A program made the translations under genes and the position numbers. A stretch of DNA of 64,000 nucleotides, from NCBI RefSeq assembly GCF_964275005.1, contig NC_092706.1, positions 30,370,781 to 30,434,780 of the forward strand. The letters are read 5' to 3'. The notes beneath the pieces are model-generated. The model made no database searches. It saw nothing but the letters and a program-made list of their open reading frames with translations, and was not told the origin of the DNA. The DNA is from Diadema setosum (taxonomy: Eukaryota > Echinodermata > Echinoidea > Diadematoida > Diadematidae). Shown piece by piece: positions 51,201 to 59,130 of this stretch (positions within the stretch are counted from its first letter, which is position 1; each line of letters opens with the position of its first letter).

Positions 51201-54200
51201 GAAATAATACCAATCTCCCAATCATTCACCTCATGGAGTGAAAAGAATAATCCTAAGATGACGGTACTGTCTTTACAGCACATAAGTGACTATATATAGG
51301 TGAAGTGAAGGTTGTTAAAAGTAGATAGAGGCATAGTCAAGACTCTACAAGCTGCTACACCTCACTGTGTGCATCAAGTTGAACCTGTCAGCCTTGGGAG
51401 AAAAAAAAAAGAAAAGAAAAGAAAAGAAAAGAAAAAAAAAGAAGAAGTCCAGACCGATTGCTCTCAGCAGACTACTTTCCATCTGAATTTTGAAGCAGCA
51501 TACACAGTATGAATGACAAGTGCATGAACTTTTGACCTCTGTCTTCAGAGGAGAGCAACAGCCTGGACTCTTTCTCTCAGGATCGTGCCATCACTGGACT
51601 TAATGCTTACAGTGAGGTTTCATAACAGAGGTTCAGAATCTAGGCTAATAGAGGCATGGCTGACAGAATACTTACTGAAGCTGGGAGTCATCCATCATAT
51701 CCTCTGCATCAGAGAAATTGAGAACATGGTCCCCTCTTGGCATGGGTTGTACTGAGAGTAAGAGACAAACACAATACCAGTGTCAAAATCACATGGAATC
51801 CTAGTCAAGTGCATGAAATAATCACAAGTCGGATAGTGCCATGTAACAAGTCTACTACTTCAAGGCAGTACACATTACTATGTACACATGGTGTACAAAT
51901 TGCAGCTGTAGTAGCATCCTTTATCATGACAGTCTCATTTACTGCTTCTAAGTACTATTAATTTTTTTTGTGGCCATTTTATATGAACACACACAGGGAA
52001 GAACATCACACCATTAACCCCTTGGAGGGGGAGTACAATGCTCACATATTCTCAAAATTCTCAAACATCATCAAAATTGAAAAATATGAAAACTTGCCTT
52101 TGACTACTATTGAGCAATGTACAAGTTTGATGACAGAATTAGGAAAACTGACACCATCCTCAAACACTAATTTTGCAGTAGAGCAAATATGGAATGATAC
52201 ACACATATGCTGGGCAACAATTTCAGTAGAGTAGCAGATCATGTGAATGTGTGTCTTCAAAGGAAGTCTACATCAGAGAAAATAATGTTTCCTGAATTTG
52301 AGGGGAAGTCTGAATGTGAAGGGTATATGAGGCTTTTCAAGCTGAGCAATGTTCTTCCCTCAAACAACACCTGTCACTAAGCTTGGGATGTGTGAGCTAC
52401 CTGTTTGGTCTGGTAGGAGGTGGTACTGTTTCATGATGGTCCAATGAGTCTGAAGGCCCTTTGGTGTCCGCATGGGGTTAAAGGTGGAAGCATTCTTGTT
52501 GAGCAGTTCTTGGAAGGTGTCTACAGTAGGTTGGCTAGTCTATAAAGAAGGAACAGAAAACAAACAAAATTAAACCAGCAAGTTTAGCTTGTCAAAGACT
52601 TCTAGGTGCCAAGGTGATTTTACTCACATAAACTCGACTCAAAATTGGCATGCAGAGGAGGCTTGATTTTGTTACAATCATGGACTCTAAAATGCAGTGA
52701 TGAAAAGTATGATATACACTGTATCAGTCTGAAAGACATTTGTGCCACTGATAAAGAAAGCACTCCAGCATCCATGTTGATCGGCAAAAAGAAGGAAAAA
52801 AAAAAAAGGCAGAAAGGGTTAAACCTATTTGTCTTTATGACACATCTCATCCATAATCAAAGTTGCTGAAACTGCTTACAACTGTCTTCTTATCAATAAT
52901 AGCATATCACTGAGAAAACTGATGGTAATTTGAAAGTATCACAGGACAGTGATAAAGAGGAGAGATAGAGAGATCAATTCTGACAAAAATAGATTAATGT
53001 TAATCCTTAAATAATAGCACCCCTACAAAGGTTTTAAACCTGGCTCTTAAAGGGAAATTCCACTGTGCAAATCTGTTTGTTAGAATAGAAGCTGAAAACT
53101 GTTTGTTTGTGTGAACAGGAGCTTAAAAAAGCTGTGAATAAAAGCTGAAGAAACAGGAGAGTGAAAAGTTTGAGCAAATTTCGAGAGCAAAACTGAGAAA
53201 GTTGATTTGAAGTTGTGATCAATCAAATACAAATTGGCAATTCTGTGATGTCACATTGGAGCTAATACAGTATTTGCTCTGTACCATAATATAAGCCATT
53301 TTCATTTTTCCATCATGTAAATTTCCAATTGTACTACACCTTGAATACAATCACTGTAAATATTATTTGATAAAACTCCTGTATGAGAAATCATATTCTG
53401 ACATCAATAACTAAAAGCAAAGATTTTAGGGATTCTTTTTTTTTTCTCTCTCTCTGTTTTTTTTTTTTTTTTTTTTTTTTGCACAGGGCAAATGGAAGGT
53501 GCTCGCACATGCTACATCAGGGGGTTGCCAATTTGTGCTTGATAAATTACAACTCCAAAAATTATTACTTTTTTAGTTTTGATTAGAATACGCTCAAAAA
53601 TGTCACTGTCCGGTCTCTTTACTTTTTATTCTTCTATTCACACAAACTATTTTCACAGTGAAATTCCCCTTAAAATGGTGTCAATTTGCTAAACTGCTAA
53701 AAAGTTACTTCAGGCTGGTAATGCCTTGCCTACAATGCCTTGTAGTAAGGCTACATTTCAAAATCAAACCTGGGAAAAGGTGATTTCGATTATACAATCC
53801 TTTCAAAAATGAATTCAAGGGCTCATTGATTTGGAGAAACAAACCCTACCGTCTGCTGGATGTCTTACTTGAGCATAATTTCATTAAAACTAGGAGAAAG
53901 GTCAAAAACTCACCGATGTTACAGTACCAAGAATCTTTTCCTCGTCTTCTGAGTAGAGAGCTTGTGACATGATGGCAATCTTGATGTCTGGATGTAAGAG
54001 TCTCATTGCAGTCTGAGATGCCCTGGAAGGATATCAAGTAGTACAGGGCCCTGTTTTATGAAGACTTAGAATTTATTATATCATTGATTTCTATCACAAT
54101 TCTATAGCAGCCTGTGTGGCAAGGAAATTTACAACCAATTATATCTTTTGCTACAACAGGGCCCAGCACAGTTAACCATCACTGTGAGGCATTGACATTG

Positions 54201-57200
54201 AATCACGACATATTGGGATTTCTTTATAAAGGATTTGAAACTTTAATAGTAGTCCTCTTGAACTTGATTTACCCTACACATTTCTGCTATTCACTTTGTC
54301 AAGTGTCACAGGATTAATGCTAGTACGTGTGCAAGGCTCAGAATTTCAATATACAAGGGATATTATGTATGTGTAAAAAATTCAATTTGTGTGTTTCGTA
54401 GCCACTTAAACAAATGAACAAAGTAATCTTTTGATGTTATTTGGGGGGAAATTACAGAATACCGGTTTTGCCTCATATAAATTAGCATATTGGTGCGTAT
54501 AAGAGCCGCCGCAGGATTCGGCCCCGCCTCCGGCGGCTCTCCCTTAGAGATGAATTTCAGCCCGAAGGGCTGAAATTCGTCTTTCCTGACGTTTGGGGCC
54601 CCCAAAAAGGCCAGAAACGGAACGGCCGTCAAAAAGTAGGTTGACCACACAATTTTTATGAAAATTGAGTGGTTTCGGAGGAAAACTGCTCTAAATCGAG
54701 ATAACTCGAGTAAATCGACGATAAAGAAAATCGACCCGATTTTGACGGAACTATTTCGACACAAGTCATCACGATACAATCACACTACACACTACAGTAG
54801 TTTGGCAAGGCAGCGCGTATACGCGTATTGTCAAGAGACATGTGCGCACTCAACTGCTATACGTATTGTACACTGTACTACTAAACATGCGCGCGTTCTG
54901 CAGACTCAATACGCGCTACCACTGCCACACGTACGCATTAGCTGCTGTTATGTGTACTGTGACTGCATAGAGTCAACATGGTGGGCTGTCAAGCGCATCC
55001 ACACAGTGCGTAAGCTCTACTGCAAGCTAGCACCAGCAATTAGATAAGTGATTGTTTTCTAGTCTCACCTAAATTGCTATCAATTTCTAGGATATGGACT
55101 ATCCTCGACTCCTAAAAACGTGAGTATACATCGTAAATTCGGGTAAATTTTAACGGATAGTCTAGACTAGCATCGTCAGGATCTAGAACTACATTATTCG
55201 GGGGACACCCCCGAAACCCCCCGAGAACAACGTAAGATACCACACTTCTCACCGCACAGAGCAAAGAAAACACACGTAAACAAATGCAATCGTCGACAGC
55301 CGAATCACGGACCGTATCGCAGAACGGATTGATATTTTAATGGTTGCTATCGGCAAGCGTAATTACGCTCTTTTCAGAGCGATTTGCGCTCTCCGTGATT
55401 GGCTGCCGGTATTCTGTACTTTACCCTTATTTGGTAATCAAAGGAATATGAAAATGATGTCTTTGATAGCTTTGGGATAAAAAGATTACTTTTTTGGCAA
55501 ACTATATGCAAGTGTATGTAAGCACACCAAAATAAAACAAAGAAAGATATACTGCTCCATGAAAATGAATCGGCACTAGGGAATACATTATATCAATTTC
55601 AATTTGAAAAAAAAAATAATAATTTCTCTTTCTTTAATATTACCTAACTTTCAAAAATTTAGTATGCCACTTTCACATATCATATGTCTTCTACAACGCA
55701 TTCATCTATTCTTCATCTTTTTCTAAAAAAAATTTCTTTATACACAATCGTTCATTTTGCAATCATTTGTTGGTTACAAGTTATGAATCTAGTTGCAAAC
55801 AATTCATCTCTTTACAAACTATTCATCTTTTTGTAAATCATACAATGCATGTTTTTACATTGTATGTTTAAATGTAATCTTCAAGCAATTTATGTTCATT
55901 ATTATTGCAAGATACAATGTTGTAGAAGTTGATGAGAGCATGTGATGACTTAGGATCATAAATTTAAAAAAAAAAAAAATTGTAGCCCATAGTTACCTTA
56001 CTTATCAAAGACCTAATTTGGTCATACTGGTTTGAATGATGTTTGTTTCAAATGCACTGCCTTTGTTACACAGACTGCGCTGTCAGGGGTTTCTAGAGGT
56101 TTCGAGCCTAGCTGGGAACCCATAGACTTGAAGCACAATATTCTGAATGCCCCTCCCCCTGTTACCCGATGAAATAGTGAGCAAAGATCAACTCATATAT
56201 TCTTTAAAGGATGTCATTTCAGCCATGTAACATCTTGTGTTGTCACTGACTTGTATTTTGTTTTAATGGTGCATAAAATTCATTATGCTGGCCTGATCTC
56301 ATAGTAAGATTTAAACAAGGACATCAAGTTGAGAATCAAACTTACTTTGATGCTATCGGGTCATACAACAAGGCATACCATCTCTCTTCTATTTCCTTCA
56401 TGGAAAATCGATGAGAAAACTTTACACCCTGGAAGACTTGCTCAAGGTCATTGGTCTGATGTGGGAGAGATAGCAAGAGATTTTTGTGCAGTTGTTTGGA
56501 GTGACCTGTTTTACAGACAAGTGTTTACTGCACGAAATAGACATACATTTTTAATGTTAGGTGAGGCAGTACAAAAAAACACCTTGTCCTGGGGGGCGTT
56601 TCATAAAGCTGTTCGTAAAGTTACGAAAGACTTACGAGCGACTGGTGATTAGTTCTTGTGCTGAATTATGGAAATTCTCGTAAGTATAGCACATCAGACC
56701 TGATCACCATTCGCTTGTAAGTTGTTCGTAACTTTACGAAGAGCTTCATGAAACAGGGCCCAGGGCCATGTTTCATAAAGCTGTTCGTAAAGTTATGCAT
56801 GACCTTATGAATGAATGGAATATGAAACGCCAGAGATTTACACGTACATTGGGGCAAAAATAAACTTTCAACTGTTAAAATATGTGTTACCATGTAAGAA
56901 TAATCATAATCACCTGCAAATTTCAGCCTTAGCTATTGAAATTAACAATGATTAGGAAACCCACTTGGCTTGCCATATTCAAGTTGTTTGTAAAGTCATG
57001 CGTAACTTTACAAGCGGCTTTATGAAGCAGGACCCTGGCTATAGAAAATATCTATCTTAGACTAGTTAGAATTACTATAAACATCTTTGAAATAGACTCT
57101 CTACAGAATTGAACATTTGTATTACCATTTCTTCTTATTTTCTGTTCAAGCTTACTACAATGAGAATTATCACACAACTTTTAAAAGGAGTTTTGCAATA

Positions 57201-59130
57201 AATTTGGCAATCAAGTTATGGAATACTGCATCTTCATAATACGTAATGTGATAACAGTGATCTAATTTAAAAGCAATTCAATATTCAAATTGATTTAATA
57301 CCTACTGACAAAACCAGTAAAATCAAACAATTTTCCAGTATTTCCACACTTTTAATTTCTCCACTGAATATCACATGAGACAAACCTGATGTACAGCTGT
57401 GATGAGTGCCAAGTCATCCTCTGCAGTCCACCGACTGGTCTCTCTGGCCAGGGGAACGAGGGACTTGGATTTCTTTGATCGACTAGACTTGGAGGAGCTG
57501 GACTTGGAGGGCTAAGACAAAAAAAGAAGAAGTTGTGATTCCATTTTTAGTTAAAAATGCTAATTTATAAGGGAAAATAGCCTTGTTAATGTAAATAACA
57601 ATGAATTCATTGAAAAATCTGAGAGCAGAAGACATACCCATATTGTGCAACATTTGCTTTGGGTAACAACCTCTTTTCATGAGCTGATGTGCTCAAAAAG
57701 TCATTTAAGAACTTCAAGAGTGTTAACTTACAAATATTGACATGTAGGTACATCACTGGTTTGAAAACATAATAATTACAAAAAGGAAGATAAGTGTTAC
57801 TTTATGAATTTCATAGAAGCTCTCTTATAATACATATGAAATAATGCGAGATATTTGAATCTTTTAACGGGTATTCAATATGAAATCACTGCTGTCACTG
57901 AACATACATGTATCAGTGATATCTTAATCAAATATGAGATAAACAAACCTACATGTACAATCTATTCCATCAATACAGTAACTAGTGACTTTTACCAATG
58001 GCCAAAACTAGGAGTTATAGTCAATGTCATATCTAGCATTTGAGACAAATCATATCACACACAGTGTGTGTATGGCGACAGTAAACAAATATACCTAAAT
58101 TTTACATCATTTTACTACTTATTGTCACCACACTTACAATGTTTCAAGTACATATACCTTCCTGCAAATGATACTGGCATAGCATAAGATTAAATTTTCA
58201 GTTATACATGTATTATATGTTTGAAAATTTAGCAGTAATAAGAGTTGATAAGCTAAACAACAAATTTCCTACTCACAAGAGCTTTTCCCTTCTTCTTCTC
58301 TGGAGCAGGTCTTGGTGTTTCCACTTTTTGCTGTTTGGGTGGGGGTGGTGCTGGTGGTGTGGGGGCAGGTGGTGGTGGTGATGGTGGAGGAGGTTCAGCC
58401 TTTGGTTTGGTCTTGACAACTTCAGGTTTCTTTGGTGGTGGTGGTGGTGGTGGTGGAGGAGGTGGTATCACAGGTTTTGGTGGTTCAGGGACTTTCTTTT
58501 CCTCTATTTTCACCACTGCTTTCTCAATAATCTGTGGCACAGGTGGTGGTGGGGGTGATGGTTGAGCTGGTGGTGGTGGTGGTGATGGGGGAGGTGGTGG
58601 GGAGTGGTGGTATTGCTGCTGTGAAGGGGGCATGGATGGAGAGAGAGTCATTCCAGAGGGGGGCAGTTTTCCACGAGAAGATTTGACAAGGCTGCTCTCT
58701 ACAAGCTCATCGTCAAACTTTTTTCTCTTGATAGAACGTGATGAGCTGCGGCGTTTCACCAAAGCGTCCTGACTACTTTGTGGTGTCAAGGGACTCCCAC
58801 AGGACATGGCTCGTCCTCCTACTGTCAGGCTCGTTGTAGTACCAGAAGACTTTGGAGTTGACACACGATTGGATGCCTGCCTGGTCTTCATGGTTGCATT
58901 GCTACTACCGCCTGATGCAGCATTGTTGGATGTAGCAGCTGCTGCAGCTGCAGAGCTAGTTCTTGTCTTCATGGTTGGCGTGGACACAGATGGCTCACGT
59001 GCAGCATGGCGCGTGATGATAGTCGGAGATACACCAGTCTTTGGCATTGTAGAAGACTGCTGGGAGCCAGTCTGTGATGCTTCAGGTTGCACTTTGATGT
59101 CTGGTGTGGAGCTTTCATTCTTGATAGTAG
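36206..59130 (-). CDS. MCRS1: Microspherule protein 1 (MCRS1) orthologue, 5' end incomplete
   Basis: Eleven exons in coding order: 59130-58277, 57511-57386, 56455-56346, 54022-53914, 52539-52401, 51751-51676, 49798-49770, 44870-44778, 43899-43817, 37049-36834, 36286-36206. All splice sites are GT/AG and all phases agree: 637 residues plus stop. The sequence follows human MCRS1 along its length: SIKRKKFDDELVESSL, SRWTAEDDLALITAVHQ, ERWYALLYDP, FDNQTLAVLRGRLVRYLM, then the FHA domain and LRFIFLVNQD. The family is nuclear, a subunit of the NSL/MOF acetyltransferase and INO80 complexes, with a further role at spindle microtubule minus ends. The visible part is already longer than human MCRS1 (about 460 residues), mainly because of a proline-rich insertion. 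The intron before the FHA exon holds a young LTR element on the same strand. The start codon is not found here. Confidence 0.95.
36834..37049 (-). CDS. MCRS1: MCRS1 FHA-domain exon
   Basis: Seventy-two codons, phase 0 at both ends. It reads ITIGRASQDNTIDVDLSLEG, then GPAWKVSRKQGVIKLRNNGE and PVLKGQKWKLANNSVVE. The FHA landmarks Gly-Arg, Ser-Arg and Asn-Asn-Gly are present. As in human MCRS1, the usual His after Ser-Arg is replaced by Lys-Gln. FHA folds bind phosphothreonine peptides. The exon lies about 320 bp downstream (gene sense) of the 3' LTR of the inserted element. Confidence 0.95.
37367..38509 (-). repeat. 3' LTR of the element
   Basis: Begins TGTCACAAATG and ends CGTAACA in element sense. 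It carries a TATA-like box, an AATAAA signal and a short spurious open frame of 72 codons that is repeated in the other LTR. Confidence 0.93.
38839..42096 (-). CDS. Gag-protease-integrase frame of the LTR element
   Basis: A single frame of 1085 codons. In order: a SAP-like N-terminal helix pair (LKDLQRLRKCDLTAIAQHL), a long Met/Glu/Arg coiled coil, a Gag capsid-like segment (about 190-360), a CCHC zinc knuckle (CFHCNKTGHVKSQC), an aspartic protease motif (DTGAS), an H2C2 zinc segment (HELPVGGH..CKTCHTC), the integrase core with DCVG, SDQGSNF and the following acidic position, and a short C-terminal tail. These are Ty3/Gypsy family parts. The true start Met may lie a few residues inside. It is mobile-element coding, not a host gene. 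Confidence 0.92.
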   Translation of the reverse strand: MCVIHVTMSISTMDVQAFVQRTDLSLKDLQRLRKCDLTAIAQHLNVDVPQGVRKAEILDLVAGHMELKEEIDTSDQAQMSDQTRLELAKLQMKEREMEMKEREMEMKEREKQREMEMEKEKMRLEMEMKERERAREVEREIEMKRLEMEQQKFEVEQQVKLREMELTHAQTVGNRERAPSEFDLAKNIRLVPKFEENRVDAYFVSFEKVANSLKWPQEFWPMLLQSVFVGKAADVYSSLSEEQSRDYATVKKAVLNAYELVPEAYRHKFRNSYRKPGQTHVEFAREKEMMFDRWYRSLKVDQDFDNLREVVLLEEFKKSVAFSVRSHLDDHKVTSLHKAALMADEYELTHRNDNRPPFRNFSGNKRDKNQSSNPKNAGSEKGTSSESSAPKPQSDKGSSTSANVIKCFHCNKTGHVKSQCWKLQNRTKKDMGFVMSKSVLPENSVPFSETQAIESRSPKFKDRLKQVDESYRSFLFDGEVTPCTSGEAGKPVVILRDTGASQSLMVDGGMTFPPDSAVNAKVLIQTVDGSYMSVPLYRVDLKCDLVSGPVTVGVVPELPMVGIDFLLDNDLAGDKVVASPVVSDKPVVVAETEQLQEEFPGIFPDCVVTRSQARRAVQDDADSVDVEENSGVWLAETFFKDLNDGVAVLGSEANSDGLFSKSSLVEAQQADSELKGLSQTACSEAEAEKVPECYYVKDGILMRKWRPPHRPADEDWTVVRQVVVPPCYRGEILRIAHELPVGGHLGIRKTKDRIMRHFYWPGLNVDVAEFCKTCHTCQVAGKPQHSVKPAPLIPIPAFEEPFSRVLVDCVGPLPRTRSGQKYLLTIMDMSTRFPEAIPLRNITAKTVVDALVQFFTRYGLPKEVQSDQGSNFMSGIFQEVMYRLGVKQLKSSAYHPQSQGALERYHQTLKTMIRAFCEEYPEDWDKGIPFLLFATRDSPNESTGFSPFELVYGHEVRGPLKLIKEKFMTEDDEVHLLDYVSKFRERLSKACEVAREHLKVSQDSMKRKADKNAKARTFNPGDKVLVLLPIQGEPLKAKFSGPYCVKKKLNDVNYVISTPDRCKDQRMCHVNMLKECYDRKSVGVT
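42192..42209 (-). other. Primer binding site (tRNA-Pro type)
   Basis: On the minus strand, TGGGGGCTTGTCCGGGAA lies just inside the 5' LTR. It differs at two positions from the tRNA-Pro site used by murine leukaemia virus, as I remember it. Confidence 0.75.
42214..43356 (-). repeat. 5' LTR of the element
   Basis: 1143 bp, essentially identical to the LTR at 37367-38509. It ends beside the AACA target duplication at 43357-43360. Confidence 0.93.
43817..43899 (-). CDS. MCRS1: MCRS1 exon (FDNQTLAVLRG)
   Basis: Reads GMTSQEFDNQTLAVLRGRL, then VRYLMRSKE, and ends at donor GTGCGT. Two bases complete the previous glycine codon. It matches human GMSSPDFDNQTLAVLRGRMV. The next coding exon is 6.8 kb away because the LTR element lies between. 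Confidence 0.93.
44778..44870 (-). CDS. MCRS1: MCRS1 exon (DRRQKRQIRHLE)
   Basis: Encodes ELAAFDRRQKRQIRHLENEI, then PKWQVLVENVTG, a helical segment matching human DRRQKREIRQLEQELHKWQV. Acceptor CTCAG at 44871, donor GTAAGA at 44777. Part of the coiled-coil region next to the FHA domain. Confidence 0.92.
45049..46099. mobile_element. ~1 kb foldback element in an MCRS1 intron
   Basis: Nearly the whole element is one inverted repeat centred at about 45578. The outer ends read CAGTGGACTCCAATTATAAC and GTTATAATAGGAGTACACTG, which resembles pogo/Tigger termini. The inner arms (about 420 bp each) carry a repeated TAGCATCGTGA / TAGCATCGGGA motif. No transposase. A transcript through it, in either direction, would form a long hairpin. 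Confidence 0.85.
46229..48621. repeat. Tandem element with TGACCTTTGACCT units and GGACGGAC tail, interrupted by a LINE
   Basis: Ends ATGCCTCCGCCA (46249) and TGGTGGAGGCAT (48610) are inverted repeats. A possible target duplication AACTAG lies at both borders. Inside, ~145-150-bp units repeat 'GACCTTTGACCT', then CCAAGTTTGGTGAAA and TTGAGTTATC. Perfect DR1 sites (complement of AGGTCAAAGGTCA) occur at about 46585, 46875, 47175 and 48380, with a near match at 46731 and a two-base-spaced variant near 47020. A GGACGTACGGACGGAC tail (48510-48575) precedes the right end. Confidence 0.82.
47309..48361 (+). mobile_element. 5'-truncated LINE inserted in the tandem element
   Basis: The first ~660 bp are open and encode the C-terminal end of a LINE reverse transcriptase: FIGTQIDCHLTWKPHIQLVN, RILVLLYKSFIQPHILYGIE, VWGSSYKSHL, FWNTLPQEMRE, FRKCLADFLL and a stop at 47970. 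An ATTAATAA-rich 3' UTR and a tandem (CTTCAAA)n tail follow. CAATT flanks both ends (47304-47308 and 48362-48366) as target duplication. The style fits the Jockey/CR1 group of clades. Only the 3' end is present, so it is immobile. Confidence 0.85.
48851..49366. mobile_element. ~515-bp TIR element (ATATGTGACCYGCYACAACA ends)
   Basis: The left end ATATGTGACCTGCTACAACA with AAAGGATC is mirrored by GATCC-like ATCCTTTTGTTGTGGCGGGT plus CACATAT. No coding region is recognised. The 93-codon open frame at 49097 is inside it and has no family character. Confidence 0.8.
49770..49798 (-). CDS. MCRS1: MCRS1 29-nt micro-exon
   Basis: Encodes DPRDEILEH with split codons at both ends, between acceptor TTGCAG and donor GTAAGT. 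It restores the human order SKLKDMRDEVLEHELM exactly. It is far too short for ordinary gene finders. Confidence 0.9.
51676..51751 (-). CDS. MCRS1: MCRS1 exon (FSDAEDMMDDSQL)
   Basis: Reads VQPMPRGDHVLNFSDAEDMM, then DDSQLQ, and matches human VQPLPKGDQVLNFSDAEDLI. Phase joins the preceding QT codon and the micro-exon. Confidence 0.93.
52401..52539 (-). CDS. MCRS1: MCRS1 exon (TSQPTVDTFQELL)
   Basis: Reads TSQPTVDTFQELLNKN, then FNPMRTPKGLQTHW, then MKQYHLLPDQT, matching human TSQPTLETFQDLLHRHPDAF through MKQYYLLEDQT. Confidence 0.93.
53914..54022 (-). CDS. MCRS1: MCRS1 exon (ASQTAMRLLHPD)
   Basis: Reads ASQTAMRLLHPDIKIAIMSQ, then ALYSEDEEKILGTVTS, matching human ACQAMRQLHPEAIAAIQSKA. The acceptor CCAG at 54023 is only 23 bp from the edge of a MITE. 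Confidence 0.93.
54046..54164. mobile_element. 119-bp MITE abutting an MCRS1 splice acceptor
   Basis: GGGCCCTGTTTTATGAAG at the left is mirrored by CAACAGGGCCC at the right. In gene sense its near edge lies 23 bp upstream of the exon at 54022. The intron's branch site, normally about 18-40 bases from the acceptor, may therefore fall within or at the edge of the repeat. Confidence 0.65.
54455..55416. mobile_element. ~960-bp TIR element with TA duplication, CpG-rich
   Basis: Ends CAGAATACCGG and CCGGTATTCTG are exact complements, each bordered by TA. Two tight hairpins lie inside: AGAGCCGCCG..CGGCGGCTCT (54501-54540) and GAATTTCAGCCCGAAGGGCT (54552-54578). The interior is richer in CpG than the surrounding intron. 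Open frames of 138 and 129 codons overlap it on opposite strands and are not recognised. The TA duplication suggests a Tc1/mariner-like origin. Confidence 0.65.
56346..56455 (-). CDS. MCRS1: MCRS1 exon (ERWYALLYDP)
   Basis: Reads TNDLEQVFQGVKFSHRFSMK, then EIEERWYALLYDPIAS, matching human TNDLTSVHLGVKFSCRFTLR and ERWYALLYDPVIS, within the conserved MCRS_N (SANT-like) region. Confidence 0.95.
56589..56760. mobile_element. MITE family 1, copy C
   Basis: GGGGGGCGTTTCATAAAGCT to GAGCTTCATGAAACAGGGCC. It is the same palindromic family as at 9829 and 23289 and falls in an MCRS1 intron. Confidence 0.88.
56765..57037. mobile_element. MITE family 1, diverged copy D
   Basis: Opens TGTTTCATAAAGCTGTTCGT and closes GCGGCTTTATGAAGCAGG, with an unrelated or expanded centre. 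It abuts copy C. Confidence 0.65.
57386..57511 (-). CDS. MCRS1: MCRS1 exon (SRWTAEDDLALI)
   Basis: A Ser/Lys-rich start (PSKSSSSKSSRSKKSKS) leads into ETSRWTAEDDLALITAVHQ, which matches human GRWKPADDLLLINAVLQ. Forty-two codons, phase 0 at both ends. Confidence 0.93.
58277..59130 (-). CDS. MCRS1: MCRS1 N-terminal exon with long proline-rich segment
   Basis: Encodes 284 residues. Residues 1-120 are rich in Ser/Thr/Ala. RRSSSRSIKRKKFDDELVES follows at about 126-145 and is shared with human MCRS1, including a basic nuclear signal. Residues about 165-275 are then dominated by proline runs (up to 12 in a row) broken by Lys/Glu segments, coded by GGT/GTG-rich repeats on the plus strand. Human MCRS1 lacks this proline block as far as I recall. 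The exon ends with KKKGKAL at donor GTGAGT. It begins at acceptor GATCAG in phase 1, so earlier coding sequence must exist. Confidence 0.9.

Noticed and set aside
54363-55047. Overlapping 138- and 129-codon frames on opposite strands
   Set aside because: They extend across the border of a TIR element and match no family; treated as repeat sequence.
58335-58565. Plus-strand Gly-rich 76-codon frame
   Set aside because: Antisense shadow of the MCRS1 proline-rich coding exon.
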